NCBI RefSeq assembly: GCF_020103725.1
Contig: NZ_JAHXBG010000039.1
Span: 1-64,000, forward strand
Direction: 5' to 3'
Length of the DNA stretch: 64,000 nt
DNA from: Hyalangium gracile
Lineage (GTDB): Bacteria > Myxococcota > Myxococcia > Myxococcales > Myxococcaceae
This document shows positions 55,459 to 63,124 of the stretch, in pieces. A model generated the notes under the pieces. That model made no database searches. It was not told the origin of the DNA and was given only the letters and a program-made list of their open reading frames with translations. Each line of letters opens with the position of its first letter. The first letter of the stretch is position 1. The position numbers and the translations under genes were made by a program.

Positions 55459-56876
55459 TGAGCCCTCCTCCCGTTCCCAGGACCCAGGCCGCGAAGCAGG
55501 AGCAGTATGTCCTCGAGCAGGTCAGCGTGGAGCTGACCCGTCCCTGGGTGCTGCTTTCGGTGCTGCTGGTGCTGGTGCTGCTCTCCCTCCTCGCCTGGCG
55601 ATGGGTCCGCCGGCTGCCGCGCGAGGCCCGCTCCACCCCGCTGTGGCGCTACGGCCTTTATGCCCTGCTCCTCGCCGGAGGCATCGCCGTCACCCTGGGC
55701 CTGCCAACGAGCTCGCGCAAGCCAGCGCCCCAGGCAGTGCCCGCGAGTGAGCCAACCGTCACGAAGGCTCCGCCCTCTCCCCCGCCGCTCCCCGTTCCCT
55801 TCTCGGGAGAGCTCTTCCGCAAGCTGACCTGGGCTCCCTGGATCGACGTCGAGTGCGAGCGCCAGGGCAAGACGGACGCCAACTGTTGGCCCTGGGTCTT
55901 CTACCCGGAGGGGGTCTACGGCCGCTCCATCCACCCGAACGCGCTGAAGCGCAGCCGCCACGACTCCTATGCGAAGTCCTGGGATGTCCGCGCCTCGAGC
56001 GACACCTCCGGCGTCATCGCCACGGAGGAAGGCAACCTGATGCCCTTCGAGCTGCAGGGCGCGGACCAGATGCTCCTCGCCGGCCGTCCCTTCCGCCGGG
56101 CCGAGGAGCCACTGGAGGGGGCCGAGAAGGCCCCCCTGCGCAAGACACATGTCGCCCCGCTCCCCATCCTCAGAGGCTACGAGCAGCTGGTGAGCACACC
56201 GTGGCTCAAGGTGAACCCCTTCGATCTCGACACGCAGCCAGAGTCCATCACCTTCCTCCCGGAGGGCCGCTTCAAGGCCTCGTACCGCCAGGGGAGCTGT
56301 GTCCACGAAGGCCCGCTCAAGGTCGAGGCGAAGAAGTTCTTCATCGAGTGGGGCACCAACCCCTGCACCGGGGGCGCACAGCGGCCGCCCCGGTTCGTCA
56401 GTGACGATCATCCCAACTGGTTCCTCGGTGAGTGGCTGTTCCTGGAGGATCTCTACCGGCCCGAGAAGGCTCCCGCCTCACCACCCATGGCCCTCGTCGG
56501 CGACCCCAAATGGGGCCTGTTCCTCAAGGGTCAGCTCTCGGCCGAGCTCCGCAAGGGCGTGCCCAATGAACTCGTGCTCAGCCTGCTGAGCACGCGCAGC
56601 CAGGGAAACCTTCAGCTCGGCGAGCTGTGGGTCTGGCTGAGGGAGGCTCCCTCCCAGGGCGGCGAGCCCAGACCGCGCAAGGAGCAGGTCCTCTTCTCGA
56701 AGAACCTGAACGCCCAGCCCGCCGACAAGGTCGTCCAGGAACTCTCCGAGCGCGCCACCTTCACTCCCGAGTTCAGTGGCCCCGCCGAGCTGGAGTTCGA
56801 GCTCCAGATCACCAACCCACCCTGGGAGTGGAGGAAGCGGCTCCACCGTGTCCACCCCGCCAGGGTCGGCGAGTAG
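55458..56876 (+). CDS. Membrane protein with large periplasmic region
   Basis: A 472-residue protein with two transmembrane helices (about 29-48, PWVLLSVLLVLVLLSLLAWR, and 66-84, YGLYALLLAGGIAVTLGL) and a long exported C-terminal part containing a DVECERQGKTDANCWPWVFY stretch, two Cys that could form a disulphide, and an Ig-like C-terminal region (FSGPAELEFELQIT). No family recognised. Start overlaps the stop of the HEAT-repeat gene; the pair probably functions together. Confidence 0.75.
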   Translation: MSPPPVPRTQAAKQEQYVLEQVSVELTRPWVLLSVLLVLVLLSLLAWRWVRRLPREARSTPLWRYGLYALLLAGGIAVTLGLPTSSRKPAPQAVPASEPTVTKAPPSPPPLPVPFSGELFRKLTWAPWIDVECERQGKTDANCWPWVFYPEGVYGRSIHPNALKRSRHDSYAKSWDVRASSDTSGVIATEEGNLMPFELQGADQMLLAGRPFRRAEEPLEGAEKAPLRKTHVAPLPILRGYEQLVSTPWLKVNPFDLDTQPESITFLPEGRFKASYRQGSCVHEGPLKVEAKKFFIEWGTNPCTGGAQRPPRFVSDDHPNWFLGEWLFLEDLYRPEKAPASPPMALVGDPKWGLFLKGQLSAELRKGVPNELVLSLLSTRSQGNLQLGELWVWLREAPSQGGEPRPRKEQVLFSKNLNAQPADKVVQELSERATFTPEFSGPAELEFELQITNPPWEWRKRLHRVHPARVGE

Positions 56877-56912
56877 CCCCCCCCGCCTTGTCACCCGACT
56901 GCTCTCCTCTGT

Positions 56913-58073
56913 ATGAAGGGCCCCATGCTCCTTCCCCTGCTCCTCGTCCTCGCGGCGGCTCCCGCTGCCCCAGCCGCCGCCTCATCGGAACTCGAGCCGG
57001 CCTACCTCGCCTTCGCCCAGCAGATGGAGCAGGGCATCACCGACGGCCAAGGCCAGGTGATCGACTCGAATGTCGACATGGATCAGCTCTTCGCGCGCAT
57101 CTCGAAGGGCATCCCCGCGCCCAAGGAGTTTGCCGACAGCTTCAAGGAGGGCATGCGCCGGCAGGGCATGCAGTTCGGCAAGCAGATCGTCGCGCTCCGC
57201 GGTGAGAACGCCGCCTTCCGCCTCCTCAATGCCCGCACGGAGGGCGGTGTCCCTCGCGCCCTCTACCGCTCCTCTTCCGATGCGGGGCTGAACTACCTGG
57301 ACTTCGAGCTGGCCCGCAACGCCAAGGGCGAGGTGATCATCGTCGACATCTACACCTTCATCTCGGGTGAGAACTTCAGCGAGACGGCGCGGCGCATGTA
57401 CATCGCCGCCCTGGCCGACGCGCAGAAGGGCATCCTCGACAAGCTGATGGGCAAGGAGCAGGAGTTCCTCAAGGAGCTGCCCAAGATGCAGAAGATGCAG
57501 CAGCTCTTCCTGGAGAAGAAGTACCCGGAGGTGCTCGACACCTTCGCGAAGATGGGCGCCTCCATGCGTCAGCACAAGCCGGTGCTGCTCATCCGCATGT
57601 CCGCCGCGGAGAAGGTCAGCGAGGCCGAGTACCAGAAGTCCATCGCCGAGTTCGAGAAGGCCTACCCGGGCGATCCCTCGCTGGACCTCGTCTCCATTGA
57701 CGGCCACCTGCTGCGCAAGGACTACCCCGCCGTGCTGAAGACCATCGACCGGCTCAACCGGCGGGTGAAGGACCCCTACCTCCCGTTCCTCAGCGCCAGC
57801 GTCCTGCTCGACAAGGGCGACACCGCCGAGGCCAAGAAGTACTTCGAGGAGGCCATCCGCACCGATGTCCACTACAACGACGCCTGGTTCGCCCTCATCG
57901 GCCTTTCACTGCAGGAGAAGGCCTACGCGGACACGGCCAGCCTGCTCACCCGCTTCGAGAAGGACGGGGGCGCGGAACTCTCGGATCTCACCGGCATCAA
58001 GGAGTACGAGGGCTTCGTGAAGTCGCCCGAGGGCAAGGCCTGGCTCAAGAAGCGCAAGCAGAAGAAGCTCTGA
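56913..58073 (+). CDS. Secreted TPR-like protein
   Basis: A 386-residue protein with an Ala-rich signal peptide (LLLVLAAAPAAPAAA). An N-terminal domain (AYLAFAQQMEQGI ... YRSSSDAGLNYLDFELARN) precedes a TPR-like C-terminal half (KPVLLIRMSAAEKVSEAEYQ, DTAEAKKYFEEAIRTDVHYN, DAWFALIGLSLQEKAYADTA). Periplasmic; function unknown. Same strand as the preceding pair, 36 bp downstream. Confidence 0.78.
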   Translation: MKGPMLLPLLLVLAAAPAAPAAASSELEPAYLAFAQQMEQGITDGQGQVIDSNVDMDQLFARISKGIPAPKEFADSFKEGMRRQGMQFGKQIVALRGENAAFRLLNARTEGGVPRALYRSSSDAGLNYLDFELARNAKGEVIIVDIYTFISGENFSETARRMYIAALADAQKGILDKLMGKEQEFLKELPKMQKMQQLFLEKKYPEVLDTFAKMGASMRQHKPVLLIRMSAAEKVSEAEYQKSIAEFEKAYPGDPSLDLVSIDGHLLRKDYPAVLKTIDRLNRRVKDPYLPFLSASVLLDKGDTAEAKKYFEEAIRTDVHYNDAWFALIGLSLQEKAYADTASLLTRFEKDGGAELSDLTGIKEYEGFVKSPEGKAWLKKRKQKKL

Positions 58074-58134
58074 GCACGGACCAAGTCCCGTTTTCTCCTG
58101 ACTCACCGAATCAGACTGTCGTGCGCGGCACCTC

Positions 58135-58160
58135 CCTCGCCCTCGTCTCACGGGGCGAGG
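58135..58160 (+). terminator. Hairpin before dnaX
   Basis: CCTCGCCC (58135-58142) pairs with GGGCGAGG (58153-58160) over a 10-nt loop, 62 nt past the TPR-like gene stop and 48 nt before dnaX. No T-tract. Confidence 0.45.
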
Positions 58161-58208
58161 CAGTTGCGCATGGATCCTCGAAGCCAGCGTGTTTAGATAG
58201 GCGCCCCC

Positions 58209-59423
58209 ATGAGCTACCTCGTCCTCGCACGCAAATGGCGCCCGCAGACCTTCGATGACATGACCGGACAGGAGCACATCGTCCGGACCATCGCGAACGC
58301 CATCAAGATGAACCGCGTGGCGCACGCCTACCTGTTCTGTGGGCCGCGCGGCGTGGGCAAGACGACGGCCGCCCGCCTGCTCGCCAAGGCGCTCAACTGT
58401 GAGCAGGGCCCCACCGCCACTCCCTGCGGCACCTGCCGGGCCTGCACCGAGATCGCCGCCGGCACCTCCGTGGACGTGGCCGAGATCGACGGTGCCTCCA
58501 ACAACGGCGTCGAGAACGTCCGCGAGATTCGCGAGAACGCCAAGTACCTGCCGCAGCGGGACAGGCACAAGATCTACATCATCGACGAGGTGCACATGCT
58601 CTCGGGGGCCGCGTTCAACGCGCTCCTGAAGACGCTCGAGGAGCCGCCCGGGCACGTGAAGTTCATCTTCGCCACCACCGAGGCCCACAAGCTCCCGGAC
58701 ACCATCCTCTCGCGCTGCCAGCGGCACAACTTCCGCCGCATCCCCGCCGCGCGCATGCTCCAGCGCCTCAAGCAGATCTCCGACGCCGAGGGCGCTGGCA
58801 TCTCCGACCGCTCGCTGTCGCTCGTGGTGCGCCAGTCCGAGGGCGGCATGCGCGACGCGCTCAGCCTGATGGACCAGATCCTCGCCTCGTGCGGCCCCAA
58901 CCCCACCGACGAGGCGGTGGCCGACGCCATGGGCGCCATCGACCGCACCATGGTGCAGGAGTTCGCCGAGGCGCTCGTCCGCAAGGACGCGAAGAAGGTG
59001 CTCTCGCGCGTGGAGGAGGTCTTCAACCGCGGCCTGGACCTGAAGCGGCTCGCGGAGGAATTGGCGCTCCAGCTGCGCCACCTCTTCGTCACCAAGGCCG
59101 TGGGCGAGGCGCCCTCCGAGCTCGCCGAGTCCGAGCAGAAGGCGCTCCAGGCGCTGGCCCAGGAGGCGGACTCCGCCCAGCTCGCGCGGCTGTTCGACAT
59201 CGTCCACGGCTGCGTGTGGGACGTGTCCCGCGCCGCCCAGCCGCGGCTGGCCCTGGAGATGGCGCTGCTCAAGGCCATCCAGCTCTCGCCGGCCAGCAGC
59301 ATCCCGGACCTGCTCGCCAAGGTGGATCGGCTCGCCCAGGGCCTCAGTGGTGGAGAGGGAGCCGCGAAGTCCCAGCCCGGAGCGCCGGGAGGTCGCTCCG
59401 GTTCCGCGAACTTTCGCGTCTGA
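58209..59423 (+). CDS. dnaX: DNA polymerase III clamp-loader subunit DnaX (gamma-like product, frame 0)
   Basis: The 404-codon frame-0 product has the AAA+ clamp-loader domains: Walker A GPRGVGKTTAARLLAKALNC, zinc module PCGTCRAC, Walker B IDEVHMLS, sensor 1 FATTEAHKLPDTILSRCQR, sensor 2 SEGGMRDALSLMDQI, and the oligomerisation domain III ending in PRLALEMALLKAIQLSP. The frame stops at 59421-59423 right after the conserved part, with a low-complexity tail. The tau-specific domains follow in another frame (see next entry). Alone this would serve as gamma. Confidence 0.95.
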   Translation: MSYLVLARKWRPQTFDDMTGQEHIVRTIANAIKMNRVAHAYLFCGPRGVGKTTAARLLAKALNCEQGPTATPCGTCRACTEIAAGTSVDVAEIDGASNNGVENVREIRENAKYLPQRDRHKIYIIDEVHMLSGAAFNALLKTLEEPPGHVKFIFATTEAHKLPDTILSRCQRHNFRRIPAARMLQRLKQISDAEGAGISDRSLSLVVRQSEGGMRDALSLMDQILASCGPNPTDEAVADAMGAIDRTMVQEFAEALVRKDAKKVLSRVEEVFNRGLDLKRLAEELALQLRHLFVTKAVGEAPSELAESEQKALQALAQEADSAQLARLFDIVHGCVWDVSRAAQPRLALEMALLKAIQLSPASSIPDLLAKVDRLAQGLSGGEGAAKSQPGAPGGRSGSANFRV

Positions 59424-60327
59424 GCGCCCCGCTCCCGCCGAAGCCGCTCGTCCTGCTCCCGTCCCGGCCCCTCAGCCCGCGCCCGCGCCCGCGCCCGCGC
59501 CTTCGAACGGGAACGGCCACGGTCCCTCCGCCCCCGCGCCCGCTCCCCGCCCTTGGGAGGCTGCTCGGAACGGAGGGCCCGCACCCGTTGCCGTCTCGCG
59601 CCCGCCGGAGGCCCCTCCGAGGCCGGAGGCTGGCACACCCGTCGGGGCCACTCCGCTCTCGCGTGTCACCGAGCCTGCACCCGCGGTGCGCATCACCAAC
59701 GTGCGCAAGCCGGCCCAGCCCGAGGTCGTCGACGACGAGCGCCTCTTCCCCGAGGAGGGCTCCGCCGAGGGGTGTGCCTCCGGCGAGTGCCTCCCGGATG
59801 CGGCGCCCGAGCCCGAGCCTGAGCCCGAGCCCACCCCCGCCCCCGTCCGCAACGGCCGCGACAACCCGGGCCTGACCGCGGGAGAGCGCTGGCGCGCCGC
59901 GGTCGAGACCGTCAAGGCGGCGAGTCCCCGCCATGGCGCCGCGCTCGCCCACGGCCGGCTGCTCTGGCTGCGCGCCGGAGAGGTGGGCGTGGCCTATATC
60001 CCCACGGCCGCCTTCCACCGAGCCCAGGTGACGGGCGGCAGCGGCCGGGCCCTGGTGGAGAAGGCGCTCTCGGAGCACTTCGGCCGGCCCACGAGGCTGG
60101 TCGTCGAAGAGGCCTCGGGGGAAGCCGCCTCCGCTCTCAGCATCGCCGAGCAGGAGGCCCAGGTCCGCACCGCCCACCAGCAGAGCACCGAGGGCAAGGT
60201 GCGCTCCCACCCCGCCATCCGCGCCGTCCTGAAGATCCTCGGGGGGGAGCTCGAGCACATCCAGGTGCTCGAACCCGAGCGTCCACCAGCCAGCCCGGCG
60301 GTCGAATCTCCTGAGGAGACCGCCTGA
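59347..60327 (+). CDS. dnaX: DnaX tau-specific C-terminal region, in the +1 frame
   Basis: A 326-codon frame overlapping the dnaX frame-0 end by 77 nt. It begins with a Pro/Ala/Glu-rich linker (tau domain IV type, with APAPAP and EPEPEPEP repeats) and ends in a folded domain with GERWRAAVETVKAASPRHGA, GRLLWLRAGEVGVAYIP and VEKALSEHFGRPTRLVVEE, the pattern of tau domain V, which binds the polymerase alpha subunit. High GC3 starts near 59347. A single +1 (or -2) shift upstream would give a tau of about 700 residues. No own RBS-quality start is evident. Confidence 0.85.
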   Translation: MVEREPRSPSPERREVAPVPRTFASERPAPAEAARPAPVPAPQPAPAPAPAPSNGNGHGPSAPAPAPRPWEAARNGGPAPVAVSRPPEAPPRPEAGTPVGATPLSRVTEPAPAVRITNVRKPAQPEVVDDERLFPEEGSAEGCASGECLPDAAPEPEPEPEPTPAPVRNGRDNPGLTAGERWRAAVETVKAASPRHGAALAHGRLLWLRAGEVGVAYIPTAAFHRAQVTGGSGRALVEKALSEHFGRPTRLVVEEASGEAASALSIAEQEAQVRTAHQQSTEGKVRSHPAIRAVLKILGGELEHIQVLEPERPPASPAVESPEETA

Positions 60328-60418
60328 CAAAGGGCTCGCGCGACGGTAGGTTGCACGTCCATTCTTCCATCGCGGGCGCCCGGCAAGCGCCCGCTTCCCA
60401 GATCGCAGAGGAAGCATC

Positions 60419-60736
60419 ATGCCCGGCATCGACCTGAACTACTTCATCCGGCAGGCGAACAAGCTCACGGAGAAGATCGAGCAGCGCAAGCAGGAGCTGG
60501 CCAACGAGACCGTCGAGGCCAAGTCCGGAGAGGGCCGTGTCACCGTGGTGGCCAACGGCATCCAGGAGATCCGCAGCATCAAGATCGACAAGGCCGCGAT
60601 CGACCCGAACGACACCGGGATGCTCGAGGACCTCATCACCGCGGCCGTCAACGCCGCCCTGGCGAGCAGCCGTCAGCACATGCAGAAGGAGCTCGCGAAA
60701 ATCTCCGGCGGCATCAAGATCCCCGGGATTACTTAA
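60419..60736 (+). CDS. YbaB/EbfC family nucleoid-associated protein
   Basis: A 105-residue YbaB-family DNA-binding protein: FIRQANKLTEKIEQRKQELA helix, VEAKSGEGRVTVVANGIQEI core and DLITAAVNAALASSRQHMQKEL. It binds DNA non-specifically and lies, as in most bacteria, between dnaX and recR. Starts 92 bp after the tau stop; recR follows after 6 nt. Confidence 0.94.
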   Translation: MPGIDLNYFIRQANKLTEKIEQRKQELANETVEAKSGEGRVTVVANGIQEIRSIKIDKAAIDPNDTGMLEDLITAAVNAALASSRQHMQKELAKISGGIKIPGIT

Positions 60737-60742
60737 AGCCGG

Positions 60743-61336
60743 ATGACTCCCGATCCTCTCAACCGCCTGGTTGCCCAGCTGGCGAAGCTGCCGGGCATCG
60801 GCGAGAAGACCGCGCAGCGCCTCGCGTTCCACATCCTGCGGGCCCCCGGCGAGTACGCCGAGGAGCTGTCCGTGGCCATCCGCGAGGTGAAGGAGAAGGT
60901 GCACCTGTGCACCCGCTGCTACTCGCTCACCGACTCGGAGCTGTGCGGCTTCTGCCGTGACACCCGCCGCGAGGAGAAGGTGCTCTGCGTGGTGGAGACG
61001 TTCGCGGACCTGATGGCCCTGGAGCGCACGCGCGAGTTCCGCGGCCGCTACCACGTCCTGCACGGCGTGCTCTCGCCGCTGGAGGGCGTGGGCCCCGAGC
61101 AGCTGCGCATCAAGGAACTGCTCGAGCGCCTCAACGACGGCAAGGTGGAGGAGATCATCCTCGCCACCAACCCGGACGTGGAGGGCGAGGCCACCGCGCT
61201 CTACCTCATGCGCCTGCTCAAGCCGCTGGGGCTGCGCGTCAGCCGCATCGCCCAGGGCCTGCCCATGGGTGGGGACCTCGAGTACGCCGACCAGGCGACG
61301 CTCGCCAAGGCGCTCAGCGCGCGCCGCGAGCTGTGA
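60743..61336 (+). CDS. recR: Recombination mediator RecR
   Basis: A 197-residue RecR: N-terminal HhH (LAKLPGIGEKTAQRLAFHIL), the Cys4 zinc finger CTRCYSLTD ... CGFC, and a Toprim domain with LCVVETFADLMALE, HVLHGVLSPLEGVGP and EIILATNPDVEGEATALYL. It works with RecF/RecO to load RecA at gaps. Third gene of the dnaX-ybaB-recR unit. Confidence 0.97.
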   Translation: MTPDPLNRLVAQLAKLPGIGEKTAQRLAFHILRAPGEYAEELSVAIREVKEKVHLCTRCYSLTDSELCGFCRDTRREEKVLCVVETFADLMALERTREFRGRYHVLHGVLSPLEGVGPEQLRIKELLERLNDGKVEEIILATNPDVEGEATALYLMRLLKPLGLRVSRIAQGLPMGGDLEYADQATLAKALSARREL

Positions 61337-61342
61337 CGGCCG

Positions 61343-63124
61343 CTACCGCTTGACGGTGTAGTCGAAGGGCAGCACCACGTTGACCTCCTGGTCGCGGTGG
61401 GCCGGGAAGCGCAGGCGCTCGGCCTGGGTCTCCAGGCACTGGCCCACCGACTTGGAGGCCAGCGGCCCCTGCGTGGTGGCCTTCACCTTCCCCGAGGAGG
61501 CAATCGAGAGCTGCACACGCACCACGCCCGTGTCCGCGGGCAGGTCCGACTTGTAGCGCTCGAAGCAGCTCGCGATGCGGGCACGGCCCTTGGCCACCAC
61601 CCGCTCCACATCGCCGATTCCCAGCGTCACCGGGCGTGCCTTCGGCGTCCGGGGCGTGTCCTTGGTGGTGGCGGGGGGCTTCGTCTCGGGCTCATCGGTG
61701 GGCGCGGCCGCCTCGGTCGGAGGAGTCTCGAGCTGAGTCTCTGGAGTCGCGGGCGGCGGAGTCACGGCCGTGGTCGGAGTCCCGACGGGAGGAGTCGGAT
61801 CCACCGACGGCCGCGCCACGGGGGTGGTCGGCGTCTCGGGCGCGGGGACGAAGGCCTCGACCGGTCTCGAGAACCCTCGCCAGGCCACGAAGCCTCCTCC
61901 CCCCAGCAGCAGCAGCACGCCGAGCGCCACGCCGAGGAGCAGACCCTGGCGGCGCGGCGGCCCCGCAGGCGGAGGCGTTGGCGGCCTCGCTTGAACCGTG
62001 GCGATGCCCGGAGAGCTCAGGCGCTGCGCGGCGGGCTGGACGGTGGGGAAGACGCCGCTGGAGGCGAACACCACGGGCTGCGCCGGCGCGAGCCCCTGCT
62101 GCGCCAGCATCGTCTGCAGCGTCGCCAGCGTGGGGACGCGGGTCTTCTCCGCGAAGCGCTCCTCGCCGAACTGCGCGCGCAGGTACTCGGCCAGCTCCTT
62201 GTGGGAGGCCAGCGCCACCTTGCCCTTCAGGCCGTGCTCCAGGGCATCCGCGAAGTCGGCCGCGGTGGCGTAGCGATCCTCGGGGCGCAGGGAGATGGCC
62301 TTGAGCACCACCGCCTCCAGCTCCGGAGGGATGTCGCGGCGCAGCGAGCTGGGCGGCACGAAGTCGCCCTGCACCAGCGCGTTGAGGACGGCCAGATCGT
62401 TCTCTCGGGCGAAGGGCCGCACGTTGGTGAGCGACTCGTAGAGGCTCACCCCGAGCGAGAACACGTCCGAGCGGCGATCGACTTCCTTGCCCTGGGCCTG
62501 CTCGGGGGCCATGTAGATGTACTTGCCCTTCACCACGCCGGTGCGCGTCTGCACCAGCCGCGACGCGGCCTTGGCGATGCCGAAGTCCAGCACCTTCACC
62601 TGGCCCTGGTACGTCACGTACAGGTTCGAGGGAGAGATGTCCCGGTGGACGATGTTGAGCGGCTCGCCCTGCTCGTTGGTGAAGTCGTGCGCGAAGTGGA
62701 GGCCGCGCGCCGCGTCCACCAGCACCCGCAGGGTGATGGGCATCGGCGTGTACTGGCGCTTGCGGCCCGCCTGGCGCAGCGTGGTGGAGAAGTCCTCGCC
62801 GGCCAGGTACTCCATGCAGATGTAGTAGCAGCCGTCGACGAAGCCCAGCTCGTGGATCTGGATGATGTTCGGGTGCGCGAGCCGCGCCGCCAGCCGCGCC
62901 TCGTCTCGGAACATCTCCACGAAGTCGGGCAGGCTCGACAGGTTCGACAGCATGCGCTTGATGACGACGTTGCGCTCGAAGCCGTCGGCGCCCAGCAGCT
63001 TGGAGAGGAAGATCTCCGCCATCCCGCCCTCGGCGAGCTTGCGGACCAGCACGTACTGCCCATAGGGCTGCAGGAGCAGCGGGCTCGCGGCCTGGCTCCC
63101 AGACTTGGGCTCGGTGCTGCTCAT
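61343..63124 (-). CDS. Membrane Ser/Thr protein kinase with AgmX/PglI-like C-terminus
   Basis: A 593-residue Hanks-type kinase. Kinase domain (about 21-290): Gly-rich loop LAEGGMAEIF, VVIKRML Lys, HRDISPSN catalytic loop (typical of myxobacteria), VLDFGIAKA, a threonine-rich activation segment (QTRTGVVKGKY) and MAPEQ. Then a Pro/Ala linker, one transmembrane helix (around 390-412) and a Pro/Thr-rich stretch, followed by a C-terminal domain (RIASCFERYKSDLP, GKVKATTQGPLASKSVGQCLE, VVLPFDYTVK) resembling the AgmX/PglI C-terminal domain. ATG overlaps the upstream stop (ATGA). Confidence 0.92.
   Translation of the reverse strand: MSSTEPKSGSQAASPLLLQPYGQYVLVRKLAEGGMAEIFLSKLLGADGFERNVVIKRMLSNLSSLPDFVEMFRDEARLAARLAHPNIIQIHELGFVDGCYYICMEYLAGEDFSTTLRQAGRKRQYTPMPITLRVLVDAARGLHFAHDFTNEQGEPLNIVHRDISPSNLYVTYQGQVKVLDFGIAKAASRLVQTRTGVVKGKYIYMAPEQAQGKEVDRRSDVFSLGVSLYESLTNVRPFARENDLAVLNALVQGDFVPPSSLRRDIPPELEAVVLKAISLRPEDRYATAADFADALEHGLKGKVALASHKELAEYLRAQFGEERFAEKTRVPTLATLQTMLAQQGLAPAQPVVFASSGVFPTVQPAAQRLSSPGIATVQARPPTPPPAGPPRRQGLLLGVALGVLLLLGGGGFVAWRGFSRPVEAFVPAPETPTTPVARPSVDPTPPVGTPTTAVTPPPATPETQLETPPTEAAAPTDEPETKPPATTKDTPRTPKARPVTLGIGDVERVVAKGRARIASCFERYKSDLPADTGVVRVQLSIASSGKVKATTQGPLASKSVGQCLETQAERLRFPAHRDQEVNVVLPFDYTVKR

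Noticed and set aside
59347-59423. Classical -1 frameshift heptamer for dnaX
   Set aside because: The needed shift is +1 (or -2), and no X XXY YYZ slippery run occurs in the overlap.
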